A stretch of DNA of 64,000 nucleotides from Ehretia macrophylla (GCA_037974665.1 CM075768.1:62080316-62144315); one strand, 5' to 3'. Numbered from the stretch's first letter, positions 13,350-26,140 are shown. Made by a program: numbers and translations. Notes: generated from the sequence alone by a model not told the origin.

Positions 13350-15384
13350 GTAGAGCTCTCGGAGAGCTTTCCAACGGTATGCTGCGCGCCACGTAACACC
13401 TTGCGGATCAAAAGTTATGGCCTCCGAAGCGACGGAGACGTGGTCCCATGCCCGATGCCCTCGGTATGCAGGCCCAGCCTCTACGTGAAGCGAAGCTGTC
13501 TTGCCCAAGATGCTGTGGGATTCGGTAATAGAAATGTGATGGATTAGGTTGTCGTCCTTTTCACGGCGCACAACGTACGATTCGGCACAAAAAAAGTGCA
13601 AAAGAAGAAAAATGTCCCGAAACTGATGAAAACGTTCGATTTTTGGCTCCTATAACAGGCCCAGCGAAGCCAGCTTAGCTGCCCCCATCGCAGAGCTCTC
13701 GGAGAGCTTTCCAACGGTATGCTGCGCGCCACGTAACACCTTGCGGATCAAAAGTTATGGCCTCCGGAGCGACGGAGACGTGGTCCCATGCCCGATGCCC
13801 TCGGTTTGCGGGCCCAGCTTCTATGTGAAGCGAAGCTGTCTTGCCAAAGGTGCTGTGCGATTCGGTAATAGAAATGTGATGGATTAGGTTGTCGTCCTTT
13901 TTGTGGCGCACAACGTACGATTCTGGAAAAAAAAATGCAAAAGAAGAAAAGTGTCCCGAAACTGATAAAAACGTTCAATTTTTAACTCCGATTACAGGCG
14001 CAGCGGAGCCAAGTTGGCTTCCCCCATTGTAGAGCTCTCGGAGTGCTTTCCAACTGTATGCTGCGCGCCGCGTAACTCTTTGCGGATCAAAAGTTATGTG
14101 CTCCGGAGTGACGGAGACGTGGTCCCAAACCCGATGCCCTCGTTTTACGGTCCCAGCCTCTACGTTAAGCGAAGCTGTCTTGTCCAAGGTGTCATGGGAT
14201 TCGGTTATAAAAATGTGATGGACTAGGTTGTCGTCCTTTTCGCTGCGTACGACGTACGATCCGGGATGAAAAAACAACGCAAAAGAACAAAAGTGTCCCA
14301 AAAATGATAAAAATGTTCGATTTTTGGCTCCGATAATAGGCGCAGCAAAGCCAGGTTGGCTGCCCCCATCGTAGAGCTCTCTGAGAGCTTTCCAACTGTA
14401 TGCTGCGCGCCGCGTAACTCCTAGCGGATCAAAAGTTATGGGCTCCGGAAAGACGGAGGCGTGGTCCCAAGCCCGATGCTCTTGGTTTGCGGGCCCAGCC
14501 TCTACGTAAAGCGAAGCTGTCTTGCCCAAGGTGCCACGGGATTCGGTAGTAGAAATATGATGGATTAGGTTGTCGTCCTTTTCGCTGCGCATGTCGTACG
14601 ATCCGAGATGAAAAAATAACGCAAAAGAAGAAAAGTGTCCCGAAACTTTCAAGTTTTGGATCCGATAATAGACGCAGCGAAGCCAGCTTAGCTGCCCCCA
14701 ACGTAGAGCTCTCAGAGAGCTTTCCAACGTTATGCTGCGCGCCGTGTAACACCTTGCGGATTAAAAGTTATGGGCTACGGAGCGACGGAGATGTGGTCCC
14801 AAGCCGGATGCCCTCAGTTTACGGGCCTAGCCTCTACGTGAAGCGAAGCTGTCTTGCCCAAGGTGCCATGGGATTCGGTAATAGAAATGTGATGGATTAG
14901 GTTGTTGTCCTTTTTGCGGCGGACGACGTACTATCCGGGACAAAAAAAAGCGCAAAAGAAGAAAAATGTCCCGAAACTGATGATAACGTTTGATTTTTAA
15001 CTCTGATAACAGGCGCAGCAAAGCCGGTTTAGCTGCCCCCATCGTAGAGCTCTCGAAGAGCTTTCCAACGGTATGCTAATTGCCGCGTAACTCCTTGCGG
15101 ATCAAAAGTTATGGGCTCCGGAGCGACGGAGACGTGGTCTCAAGCTCGATGCCCTCGGTTTGCGGGCCCAGCCTCTACGTGAAGCGAAGCTGTCTCGCCA
15201 AAGGTGCCGTGGGATTTGATAATAGAAATGTGATGGATTAGGTTGTCGTCCTTTTCGCGGCGGACAACGTACGAACCGGGACAAATAAAAGCGCAAAAGA
15301 AGAAAAGTGTCCCGAAACTGATGATAACGTTTGATTTTTAACTCCGATAACAGGCGCAGCAAAGCCGGCTTAGCTGCCCCTATC

Positions 15385-15641
15385 GTAGAGCTCTCGAAGA
15401 GCTTTCCAACGGTTTGCTGCGCGCCACGTAACTCTTTGCGGATCAAAAGTAATGGGCTCCGGAGCGACGGAGACGTGGTCCTAAGTGCGATGGATTAGTT
15501 TGTCGTCCTTTTCACGGCGCACAACGTCCGATCCGGGATGAAAAACAGCGCAAAAGAAGAAAAGTATCACGAAACTGATAAAAATGTTTGATTTTTGGCT
15601 CCGATAATAGGCGCAGTGAAGCGAGCTTGTCTGCCCCCTTC
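15385..15641. repeat. Short satellite derivative 6
   Basis: Junction ctaagtgcgatggattag; carries the linked variants gatgaaaaacagcg and gataaaaatgtttg. Confidence 0.85.
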
Positions 15642-15982
15642 GTAGAGCTCTCGGAGAGCTTTCCAACAGTATACTGCGTACCGCGTAACACCTTGCGGAT
15701 CAAAAGTTATTGGCTCCGGAGCGACGGAGACGTGGTCCCAAGCCCGATGCCTTCAGTTTGCGGGCCCATCCTCTACGTGAAGCGAAGATGTCTTGCCCAA
15801 GGTGCCGTGGGATTTGATAATAGAATTGTGATGGATTAGTTTGTCGTCCTTTTCGCGGCGGACGACGTACGATCCGGGACAACAAAAAGCGCAAAAGAAG
15901 AAAAGTGTCCCGAAACTGATCATAACGTTTGATTTTTAACTCCGATAACAGGCACAGCAAAGCCAGCTTAGCTGCCCCTATC

Positions 15983-16239
15983 GTAGAGCTCTCGGAGAGC
16001 TTTCCAACGGTATGCTGCGCGCCGCGTAACTCTTTGCGGATCAAAAGTAATGGGCCCTGGAGCGACGGAGACGTGGTCCCAAGTACGATGGATTAGTTTG
16101 TCGTCCTTTTCGTGGTGCACGACGTACGATCCGGGATGAAAAACAGCGCAAAAGAAGAAAAGTGTCCTGAAACTAATAAAAATGCTCGATTTTTGTCTCC
16201 TATAACAGGCGCAGTGAAGCGAGCCTAGCCGCCCCCTTC
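15983..16239. repeat. Short satellite derivative 7
   Basis: Junction aagtacgatggattag. It lies one full monomer after derivative 6 and carries gataaaaatgctcg (ctaataaaaat). Confidence 0.85.
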
Positions 16240-16540
16240 GTAGAGCTCTTGGAGAGCTTTCCAACGGTATGCTGCGCGCCGCGTAACACCTTGCGGATCA
16301 AAAGTTATTGGCTCCGGAGCGACGGAGACGTGGTCCCAAGCCCGATGCCCTCGGTTTGCCGGCCCAGCCACTACGTGAAGCGAAGCTGTCTTGCCCAAGG
16401 TGCCGTGGGATTCTGTAATAGAAATGTGATGGATTAGGTTGTCGTCCTTTTCGCGACGTATGACGTACGATCCGGGATGAAAAAAAAGCGCAAAAGAAGA
16501 AATGTGTCCTGAAACTAATGAAAACATTCAATTTTTGGCT

Positions 16541-17590
16541 CTGATAACAAGTGCAGCAAAGGCAGCTTAGGTGTCCCCATCGTAGAGCTCTCGGAGAGCT
16601 TTCCAACGGTATGCTGCGCCGTGTAACACCGTGCGGCTCAAAAGTTATGGGCTCCGAAGCGACGGAGACGTGGTCCCAAGCCCGATGCCCTCGATTTGCG
16701 GGCCCATCCTCTACGTGAAGCGAAGCTGTCTTGCCCAAGGTGCCGTGGGATTCGGTAATAGAAAAGTGATGGATTAGGTTGTCGTCCTTTTCGCGGCGGA
16801 CGACGTACAATCCGGGACAAAAGAAGAAAAGTGTCCCGAAACTGATGATAACGTTCGATTTTTAACTCCGATAGCAGGCACAGCGAAGCTGGATTAGCTG
16901 CCCCCATCGTAGAGCTCTCAGAGAGATTTCCAACGGTATGCTGCGCGCCACATAACTCCTTGCGGATCAAAAGTTATAGGCTCCGGAGCGACGGAGACGT
17001 GGTCCCAAACCCGATGCCCACGGTTTGCCGGCCCAGCCTCTACGTGAAGTGAAGCTGTCTTGCGCAAGGTACTGTGGGATTCGGTAATAGCAATGTGATG
17101 GATTAAGTTGTCGTCCTTTTCACGGCGCAGAACGTACGATTCGGGAAAAAAAATCGCAAAAGAAGAAAAGTGTCCCGAAACTGATGAAAATGTTCGATTT
17201 TTGGCTCCTATAACAGGCCCAGCGGAGCCAGCTTAGCTGCCCCCAACGTAGAGCTCTCGGAGAGCTTTCCAACGGTATACTGCGCGTTGCGTAACACCTT
17301 GTGGATCAAAAGTTATGGGCTCCGGAGCGGCGGAGACGTGGTCCCAAGCCCAATGCCTTCGGTTTTCAGGCCCAGTCTCTACGAGAAGCAAAGCTGTCTT
17401 GCCCAAGGTGCCGTGGGATTCAGTAATAGAAATGTGATGGATTAGGTTGTCGTCATTTTCGCGGCGGATGACGTACGATCCGTGACAAAAAAAATGCGCA
17501 AAACAATAAAAGTATCCCGAAACTGATGATAACGTTCAATTTTTCACTCCGATAACAGGCGCAGCAAAGTCGGCTTAGCTGCCCCCATCG
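16541..17590. repeat. Partial copy 2 of the same segment
   Basis: Starts with caagtgcagcaaaggcagc, contains the same 327-bp monomer (16582-16908, matching 562-888 and 18871-19197), and ends with cgatccgtgacaaaaaaaat near 17480. The third occurrence makes a multi-monomer higher-order unit likely. Confidence 0.65.
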
Positions 17591-17929
17591 TAGTGCTCTC
17601 AGAGAGCTTTCCAACGGTATGCTGCGCGCCGCGTAACACCTTGCGGATAAAAAGTTATGGGCTCCGGAGCGACGGAGACGTGGTCCCAAGCCCGATGCCC
17701 TCGGTTTGCGGGCCCAGCCTCTACGTGACGAGAAGCTTTCTTGCCCAAGGTACCGTGGGATTCGGTAATAGAAATGTGATAGATTAGGTTGTCGTCCTTT
17801 TCGCGGCGCACAACTTGCAATCCAGGATAAAAAAAGCGTAAAAGAAGAAAAGTGTCCCAAAACTGATGAAAACGTTCAATTTTTGGCTCCGATAACAGTC
17901 CCAGCAAAGCCTGCTTAGCTGCCCCCATC

Positions 17930-18186
17930 GTAGAGCTCTCGGAGAGCTTTCTAACGGTATACTGCGCGCTGCGTAACAACTTGCGGATCAAAAGTTATGG
18001 GCTCCGGAGCGACGGAGACGTGGTCCCAAGTGCGATGCATTAGTTTGTCATCCTTTTCACGGCGCACGACGTACGATCCGGGATGAAAAACAGCGCAAAA
18101 AAAGAAAAGTATCCCGAAACTGATAAAAATATTTGATTTTTGGCTCCGATAATAGGCGCAGCAAAGCGAGCTTGTCTGCCCCCTTC
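17930..18186. repeat. Short satellite derivative 8
   Basis: Junction aagtgcgatgcattag, with a private G-to-C change inside the shared gatgg word. Confidence 0.85.
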
Positions 18187-18311
18187 GTAGAGCTCTCGGA
18201 GAGCTTTCCAACAGTATGCTGCGTACCGCATAACACCTTGCGGATCGAAAGTTATTGGCTCCGGAGCGACGGATACTTGGTCACAAGCCCTACGCCCTCA
18301 GTTTGCGGGCC

Positions 18312-19880
18312 CATCCTCTACGTGAAGCGAAGTTGTCTTGCCCAAGGTGCCGTGGGATTCGGTAATAGAAATGTGATGGATTAGTTTGTCGTCCTTTTCG
18401 CGGCTTATGACGTACGATCCGGGATGAAAAAACTGCGTAAAAGAAGAAAAGTGTCCCGAAACCGATGAAAACATTCAATTTTTGGCTCCGATAACAAGTG
18501 CAGCAAAGGCTGCTTAGGTGTCCCCATCGTAGAGCTCTCGGAGAGCTTTCCAACGGTATGTTGCGCCCCGCGTAACACCTTGCGCATCAAAAGTTATGGG
18601 ATCCGGAGCGACGGAGACGTGGTCCGAAGCCCGATGCCCTCGGTTTGCGGGCCCATCCTCTACGTGAAGCGAAGCTGTCATGCCCAAGGTACCATGGGAT
18701 TCGGTAATAGAAATGTGATGGATTAGGTTGTCGTCCTTTTCGCGGTGCACGACGTACGATCCGGGATGAAAAAAAAGTGCAAAAGAAGAAAAGAGTCCCG
18801 AAACCGATGAAAACATTCAATTTTTGGCTCCGATAACAAGTGCAGCAAAGGCAGCTTAGGTGTCCCCATCGTAGAGCTCTCGGAGAGCTTTCCAACGGTA
18901 TGCTGCGCCGTGTAACACCGTGCGGCTCAAAAGTTATGGGCTCCGGAGCGACGGAGACGTGGTCTCATGCCTGATGCCCTCGGTTTGCGAGCCCAACCTC
19001 TACGTGAAGCGAAGCTGTCTTGCCCAAGGTGCCGTGGGATTCGGTAATAGAAATGTGATGGATTAGGTTGTGGTCCTTTTCGTGGCGCACGACGTACGAT
19101 CCGGGACAAAAGAAGAGCAGTGTCCCGAAATTGATGATAACGTTCGATTTTTAACTCCGATATCAGGCACAGCGAAGCCAGATTAGCTGCCCCCATCGTA
19201 GAGCTCTCGGATAGATTTCCAACGGTATGCGGCGCGCCACGTAACTCCTTGCGGATCAAAAGTTATGGGCTCCGGAGCGACGGAGACGTGGTCCCAAACC
19301 CGATGCCCACGGTTTGCCGGCCCAGCCTCTACGTGAAGCGAAGCTGTCTTGCGCAAGGTGCCGTGGGATTCGGTAATAGCAATGTGATGGATAAAGTTTT
19401 CATCCTTTTCACGGCGCACAACGTACGATCCGGGATGAAAAAAAAGCGCAAAAGAAGAAAAGTGTCCCGAAACTAATGAAAACGTTCGATTTTTGGCTCC
19501 GATAACAGGCCCAGCGAAGCCATCTTAGCTGCCCCTATCGTAGAGCTCTCGGAGAGCTTTCCAACGGTATACAGTGCGCCGCGTAACTCCTTGGGATCAA
19601 AAGTCATGGCCCCCGGAGCGACGGAGACGTGGTCCCAAGCCCAATGCCCTCGATTTTTGGGCCCAGTCTCTACGTGAAATGAAGCTGTCTTGCCCAAGGT
19701 GCCGTGGGATTCAGTAATAGAAATGTGATGGATTAGGTTGTCATCCTTTTCACGGCGGATGACGTACGATCCGTGACAGAAAAAATGCGCAAAAGAATAA
19801 AAGTGTCCCGAAACTGATGATAACGTTCGATTTTTAACTCCGATAACAGGCGCAGCAAAGCCGGCTTAGCTGCCCCCATC
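18312..19880. repeat. Segment duplicated from 1-1568, copy 3
   Basis: Partner of 1-1568. It runs straight into dimer block 3, whereas copy 1 reaches the matching dimer block 1 only after about three extra monomers (roughly 1.57-2.6 kb). Confidence 0.75.
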
Positions 19881-20137
19881 GTAGAGCTCTCGGAGTGCTT
19901 TCCAACGGTATGCTACGCGCAGCATAACTCCTTGCGGATCAAAAGTAATGGGCTCCGTAGCGACGGAGACGTGGTCCCAAGTTCGATGGATTAGTTTGTC
20001 GTCCTTTTCGTGGCGCATGACGTACTATCCGGAATGAAAAACAGCGCAAAAGAAGAAAAGTGACTCGAAACTGATAAAAATGTTCAATTTTTGGCCCCGA
20101 TAACAGGTCCAGCGAAGGGAGCTTAGCTGCCCCCTAC
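19881..20137. repeat. Short satellite derivative 9
   Basis: Junction aagttcgatggattag. First of three derivatives spaced by single full monomers, with the same tacgtagagctcttag landmark after it as derivatives 1 and 2. Confidence 0.85.
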
Positions 20138-20478
20138 GTAGAGCTCTTAGTGAGCTTTCCAACGGTATGCTGCACGCCACGTAACACGTTGCGGATCAAA
20201 AGTTATTGGCTCCGGAGTGACGGAGACGTGGTCTCAAGCCCGATGCCCTCGGTTTGCAGGCCCAGCCTCTACGTGAAGCGAAGTTGTCTTGCCCAAGGTG
20301 CCTTGGGATTCGGTAATAGAAATGTGATGGATTAGGTTGTCGTCATTTTTGCGGCGCACGACGTACGATCCGAGACAAAAAAAATCGCAAAAGAAGAAAA
20401 GTGCACCGAAACTGAAGATAACGTTCGATTATTAACTCCGATAACAGGCGCAGCAAAGCTGGCTTAGCTGCCCCCATC

Positions 20479-20735
20479 GTAGAGCTCTCGGAGTGCTTTC
20501 CAACGGTATGCTACGCACAGCGTAACTCCTTGCGGATCAAAAGTAATGGGCTCCGGAGCGACGAAGACGTGGTCCCAAGTGCGATGGATTAGTTTGTCGT
20601 CCTTTTCGCGGCGAACGACGTACTATCCGGAATGAAAAACAGCGCAATAGAAGAAAAGTGACTCGAAACTGATAAAAATGTTTGATTTTTGGCCCCGATA
20701 ACAGGTCCAACGAAGCGAGCTTAGCTGCCCCCTAC
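20479..20735. repeat. Short satellite derivative 10
   Basis: Junction aagtgcgatggattag; followed by ccggaatgaaaaacagcg and tacgtagagctcttag. Confidence 0.85.
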
Positions 20736-21075
20736 GTAGAGCTCTTAGAGAGCTTTCCAACGGTATGCTGCGCACCACGTAACTCGTTGCGGATCAAAAG
20801 TTATTGGCTCCGGAGTGACGGAGACGTGGTCCCATGCCTGATGCCCTCGGTTTGCCGGCCTAGCCTCTACGTGGAGCGAAGATGTCTTGCCCAAGGTGAT
20901 GTGGGAGTCGATAATAGAAATGTGACGGATTAGGTTGTCGTCCCTTTCGCGGCGCACGACGTACCATCAGGGACAAAAAAGTCGCAAAAGAAGAAAAGTG
21001 TCCCGAAACTGATGATAACCTTTGATTTTTAACTCCGAGAACAGGCGCAGAAAAGTTGGCTTAGCTGCCCCCATC

Positions 21076-21332
21076 GTAGAGCTCTCGGAGTGCTTTCCAA
21101 CGGTATGCTACGCGCAGCGTAACTCCTTGCGGATCAAAAGTAATTGGGTCCGGAGCGACGGAGACGTGGTCCCAAGTGCGATGGATTAATTTGTCGTCCT
21201 TTTCGCGGCGCACGACGTATTATCCGGAATGAAAAATAGCGCAAAAGAAGAAAAGTGACTCGAAACTGATAAAAATGTTTAATTTTTGGCCTCGATAACA
21301 GGTCCAGCGAAGCGAGCTTAGCTGCCCCCTAC
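21076..21332. repeat. Short satellite derivative 11
   Basis: Junction aagtgcgatggattaat; followed by ccggaatgaaaaatagcg. Last unit of the 598-bp series in this block. Confidence 0.85.
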
Positions 21333-22015
21333 GTAGAGCTCTTAATGAGCTTTCCAACGGTATGCTGCGTGCCGCGTAACACCTTGCGGATCAAAAGTTA
21401 TGGGCTTCGGAGCGACGGAGACGTGGTCCCAAGCCCGATGCCCTCGGTTTGCGGGCCCAGCCTCTACGTGAAGCGAAGCTGTCTTACCCAAGGTGCCGTG
21501 GGATTCGGTAATAGAAATGTGATTGATTAGGTTGTCGTCCTTTTCGCGGCGCACGACGTACGATCCGGGATGAAAAAAAAGCGCAAAAGAAGAAAAGAGC
21601 CCCGAAACTAATGAAAACGTTCGATTTTTGGCTCCGATAATATGCCCCGCGAAGCCAGCTTTGCTACCCCCATCGTAGAGCTCTCGGAGAGCTTTCTAAT
21701 GGTATGTTGTGCGCCGCGTAACACCTTGTGGATCAAAAGTTATGGGCACCGGAGCGACGGAGACGTGGTCCCAAGCCCGATGCCCTAGGTTTGTGGGCTC
21801 AGCCTCTACGTGAAGCGAAGCTATCTTGCCCAATGTGCCGTGGGATTCGGTAATAGAAATGTGATGGATTAGGTTTTCGTCCTTTTCGCGACGGACGACG
21901 TACGATATGGGAAAAAAAAAAGCTCAAAAGAAGAAAAATGTCCCGAAACAGATCATAACGTTTGATTTTTAACTCCGATAACAGGCGCAGGAAAGCCAGC
22001 TTAGCTCCCCCTATC

Positions 22016-22272
22016 GTAGAGCTCTCGGAGATCTTTCCAACGGTATGCTGCGCGTCGCGGAACTCCTTGCGGATCAAAAGTAATGGGCTCCGGAGCGACG
22101 GAGACGTGGTACCAAGTACGATGGATTAGTTTGTCGTCCTTTTTGCGGCGCACGACGTACGATCCGGGACGAAAAATAGTGCAAAAGGAGAAAAGTAACC
22201 CGAAAGTGAGAAAAATGTTCAATTGTTGGCTCCGATAACAGGCGCAGCGAAGCGAGCTTGTATGCCCACTTC
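22016..22272. repeat. Short satellite derivative 12
   Basis: Junction aagtacgatggattag; followed by gggacgaaaaatagtg. Last short derivative before the LTR. Confidence 0.85.
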
Positions 22273-22601
22273 ATAGAGCTCTCGGATAGCTTTCAAACGG
22301 TATGCTGCGCGCCGCGTAACACCTTGCAGATCAAAAGTTATGGGCTCCGGAGCGACGGAGACGTGGTCCCAAGCCCGATGCCCTCGGTTTGCGGGCCCAG
22401 CCTCTACGTGAAGCGAAGCTGTCTTGCCCAAGGTGCCGTGGGATTCGGTAATAGAAATGTGATGGATTAGGTTGTCGTCCTTTTCGCGGCGCACGACGTA
22501 CGATCCGGGATGAAAAAAAAGCGCAAAAAAAGAAGAAAAGTGTCCCGAAAGTAGTGAAAATGTTCAATTTTTGGCTCCGATAACGAGGCAGCGAAGCCAT
22601 C
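22273..22601. repeat. Monomer with small deletion before the dyad
   Basis: Ends gataacgaggcagcgaagccatcgtagag, lacking about 20 bp including the cttagctgccc part. The A-rich tract has an extra aaaaaag. Confidence 0.7.
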
Positions 22602-23257
22602 GTAGAGCTCTCGGAGAGCTTTCCAACGGTATGCAGCGCGCCGCGTAACACCTTGCGGATCAAAAGTTATGCGCTCCGGAGCGACGGAGACGTGGTCCCA
22701 TGCCCGATGCCCTCGGTTTGCGGGCCCAGCCTCTACGTAAAGCGAAGCTATCTTGCCCAAGGTGCTGTGGGATTCGGTAATAGAAATGTGATGGATTAGG
22801 TTGTCGTCCTTTTCGCGGCGCACGACGTACGATCCGGGATGAAAAAAAGCGCAAAAGAAGAAAAGTGTTCCAAAACTGATGAAAACGTTTGATTTTTGGC
22901 TATGATATCAGGCGCAGTGAAGCGAGCTTGGCTGCCCCCATCGTAGAGCTCTCGGAGAACTTTCCAACGGTATGCTGCGCTCCACGTAACTCCTTGCGGA
23001 TCAAAAGTTATGGGCTCCGGAGCGACAGAGACGTGGTCCCAAGCCCGATGCCCTCAGTTTGCGGGCCCAGCCTCTACGTGAAGCAAAGCTGTCTTGCCCG
23101 TGGTGCCTTGGGATTCGGTAATAGAAATGTGATGGATTAGGTTGTCGTCCTTTTCGCGGCGGACAACGTACGATCTGGGACAAAAAAAAAAGCGCATAAG
23201 AAGAAAAGTGTCCCAAAACTGATGAAAACGATCGATTTTTGGCTCCGATAACAGGCG

Positions 23258-23262
23258 CAGCG
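23258..23262. repeat. Left target-site duplication of the LTR
   Basis: cagcg immediately before the TG terminus. It lies within the satellite motif gcgcagcgaagcc, so it is original satellite sequence. Confidence 0.75.
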
Positions 23263-25195
23263 TGTCATGCCGCAACCCGGCCTATAAAGGTTAGACTAGG
23301 GTGTGATCTAAACATTCAAGTCCTTTCACATTCTTAACCATTCTAGGAGGTTTAACACTTAACGTTTTATTGTAGACTCCAAAATTTTCCAGAAATCCGG
23401 CAGCATAACAGCTGTAATTGGGCTCTTGTTTTGACCTAAATTTTCTAACAGCCTCAAAACTTTCAATTCAAGTTCATTCCCGACTAGAGTTTACTATTTT
23501 TGCATCAATTGAATTGCCTATTGGTTATTTCGGCGTCCTCTTTGATTTATAACCGAGCATGATACTATGTCTCGTTTGTCCATTTATTCTCGTTTCAAAA
23601 TATACATGTTGATCTTAGCTTATTAGCGAGTACCTATTGAGATTGGATGAGTTCATTTGCGTATTCCTTAACTAGCATCATAACCTATGATAGATACTAA
23701 TGATAACAAAAGCGAAAACGATCATAGTATGTCTAGTATCAGTCTACTTAATATAAGTACAAACCAAAATTAGACCCCAAATTACAACGGGGGTCTTTTA
23801 CATTAGCAACAACAAGCAACATAAGATAAATGGTCTTCAAGCAGCACAAAATACACAAGTAGTCAAGTTCAAGCAAAACAACAATAATAGGCAATCACTC
23901 CAGGGGTTCATCATTAGGTACATTGAGCTCGGGTTCCTGTACCTGTTCTTCTTCACCTGAAATGATAAAAGAGGGTAAGTCCTTATGAACTCAGCGAGGG
24001 GGAACGAGAAATAAGTTTTGAAACTCATTTTCCGGTTAAACTTATGAAAACCCCTTTCTCAAACATGAATACAACAGAAATACAAGTACAGAACAGGAAT
24101 ACCGGTCTTTCCTCCCCGAGGTTCTCTAGGATCCAAGCGGGAGTACTTATGCACATAATAAAAAGGATACGGTGAGCTTTTGCTCTCATATCAGATCCAG
24201 GATCAGTTGTTGCGGCCGACTTCAAATCATCCCCCAAACACACCAGGTGGGTGTACTCCGGATGTACCCCAAAATCCTACGACCCAACTCTCCGAGGAAG
24301 TCTAGCCCCCAAGCGAGAGAGGGAATGGGACCATGGTGGTCACGGTAACACCGGCAAGCCCGATGCCGCCCGGCGTACGTGATCGCTACCATGCCGACAT
24401 GAAAGGTTGCAACCTTGTATGCAATGCACATTCATGACAGGTAATATATATCACAGAAGGAAGACAACAAAGTAGGTTGCCTCCGGACAGTCATAAGATT
24501 GCACATTGACAGATAAACAAGCAGGACACGATAAGACAGGAAATTTCACTTGAAAGGCATATAGAGTTATATGGAAATTAAACGGGCAGCCATGTAACAC
24601 ATGTAAAACAGGCCATATAACTCATTAAAAGGTCCACGCAATCAAGTGATAAGATTATTCAACATGCAATGATATCAACATGGGTTCGGATGCAAGAAAA
24701 GCTTATTTGTCAACATGCAATGGTCAAGATCACTCTTGAAGTTATAAAACATTTACGGGCAGCCCACGCAACGTACAGTTTCCTCACAATATCCAATGGT
24801 TAACACTTAGCAAGAATACTTAGTCATTAGGGTTTCCATTTCATGCATAATCGTGCGATCAAAACCCTAAGTCAACTTAACATCATTCCCAAGTCATGCA
24901 TCATTCAATTCATACACCCTCAAGTGCTCAAAACAGTTCACATAATATTCCAACACCACAATTCCAAGCAATTAGTGCCACAACAGAGGTTACAATAGTT
25001 TTCCAAGCACATAGCTAAGTGGAACACTCACTGCAATAGGCTGTTTTCTCACAATCAATACACAAACAATCTCTAAATTCAGTGAATAAGATGTCAAATT
25101 AAATCTTAAGAAGTTAACTAAAATCAGAAACAAACCTTGCATCAATTGGAGTTCGGGATCATTAGATATAGCCGATATAGTGGAACTGCACAAAA

Positions 25196-25590
25196 CTGTC
25201 CAGATTTGCCTATCTTTCGATATTTCATGTTTTTGAGATCCTTAGGTTCATTTTTAGCCTAAGCCTATTTCTGGAAAAAATGTCCAAAACTGAAAATTCT
25301 AGCAGTATACAAAATTTCACGCAATTTGGATGTCATTTTCTAGGTCAAAAACCTCTCGTTCTACATAGTCAGTGCATCTGCCAAAACTGTTTCATTTCCT
25401 CAAATTTTTCCAGATTTAGCTACCTTTCGTGATTTTGCCATTTTGAGGACCTTAGAGCCAAAATTTGACTTTGCCTATTTCTGCAAAAATTGTTCAAAAC
25501 TGTCCAAAATAGTCACCTAGTGATTTTTACGTAATTTCAACATCATTTGCTTATCCAAAATTACCTCGAACAAACTGGTCAGAAAGCTGT
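25196..25590. repeat. Diverged tandem duplication inside the LTR (about 209 bp)
   Basis: Two adjacent, clearly diverged copies. Matching landmarks are cagatttgcctatctttcg (25201) with cagatttagctacctttcg (25411), and gcctatttctg near 25265 with gcctatttctg at 25473. Each is followed by a similar caaaactg...aattt...tcattt run, at an offset of 208-210 bp. No coding potential is evident. Confidence 0.65.
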
Positions 25591-26080
25591 CTTAAAAATT
25601 CAACTTTACCTAGCATCATTTTCAAGCCAAGTTCTTGCCATGCATGGTTGTTTAAGCTCATGAACGACCACATAACTCAAGTACAGAAGCAAATATACAC
25701 ATTTATGAACATGCATGTGAAATTTCAAAGAGTTTTCAAAAGCTTTTAACCCTCACCTTTGCAATCAACCAAACTATGCCCAAAAACCTGGTTGAAGCTC
25801 AAATCTTCTCCTTTCCTTTGCCTAGCCGAAATCCCACTAGCTTTTCTCAATTTTTCCTAGCCTAGTAAGCAATCTCTTAGCACATGCATGAGGTTAAAAC
25901 ATGAAGAAAAGAAATGGATGTCAAGAAGCTTACCTAGGACCGAAATGAAGCTTTAATGCACATGCATGAGTGTTTTTCGAACTCTAGCTTGCTTGCTTGG
26001 TTTTCTTGATGGTTGTTCGACCTTGCTCAGCTAATTGGTGAAGAAGACAAGCCAAGGAGGTAGTAATGTGCAGCTAAGGC

Positions 26081-26140
26081 CGAGAGAAGAGAGAAATGAG
26101 AGGGAGAGAGAGAGAAATGAAAGAGAAATGAAGAAAATAT
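26081..26140. repeat. Purine-rich low-complexity tract in the LTR
   Basis: About 60 bp made almost only of A and G, built from gaga and gaaatga units. Such tracts occur in plant LTRs, sometimes near promoters. I see no convincing TATA box tied to it, so no promoter is called. Confidence 0.6.

Larger units (their letters stand above)
15385..16239. repeat. Dimeric higher-order repeat, block 2
   Basis: Landmarks at 15385, 15642, 15983 and 16240 give 257, 341, 257. Both short units are followed by a gtgaagcgagc and cccccttcgtagag variant. Confidence 0.75.
19881..21332. repeat. 598-bp dimeric higher-order repeat, block 3
   Basis: Landmarks at 19881, 20138, 20479, 20736, 21076 and 21333 give 257, 341, 257, 340, 257. 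It shares the private variants of block 1 (gtgctttccaacgg, tacgcgcagcgtaactcc, gactcgaaactg, ggccccgataacaggtcc), so blocks 1 and 3 are copies of one another. Confidence 0.8.
1..23262. repeat. Satellite array, left block (about 341-bp monomer)
   Basis: Head-to-tail array of roughly 70 monomers, all in the same orientation. The landmark gtagagct recurs at 223, 562, 889, 1230, 1569 and onward, typically every 339-342 bp, with a minority every 257 bp. The monomer runs from the gtagagct dyad through gatcaaaagttatgggctcc, ggagacgtggtcccaag, tgtcttgcccaaggtg, gtgatggattaggttgtcg, acgacgtacgatccggga, an A-rich tract and ggctccgataacagg, back to the dyad. Two subfamilies alternate: one has gatgaaaac followed by ggctccg, the other has gatgataac followed by aactccg and usually acaaaaa instead of atgaaaaa. 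The block opens and closes inside a monomer: the window cuts the left end and the LTR insertion cuts the right. No gene, RNA gene or CRISPR-like spacer structure is seen. Satellite identity is certain; the family name is unknown to me. Confidence 0.97.

Noticed and set aside
1..23262. CRISPR array
   Set aside because: The repeat is contiguous at about 341 bp with no unique spacers, and the context is plant-like.
25262..25560. LTR as direct source of the satellite
   Set aside because: Only short words such as tgtccaaaactg are shared with the monomer's tgtcccaaaactg; surrounding bases do not align.
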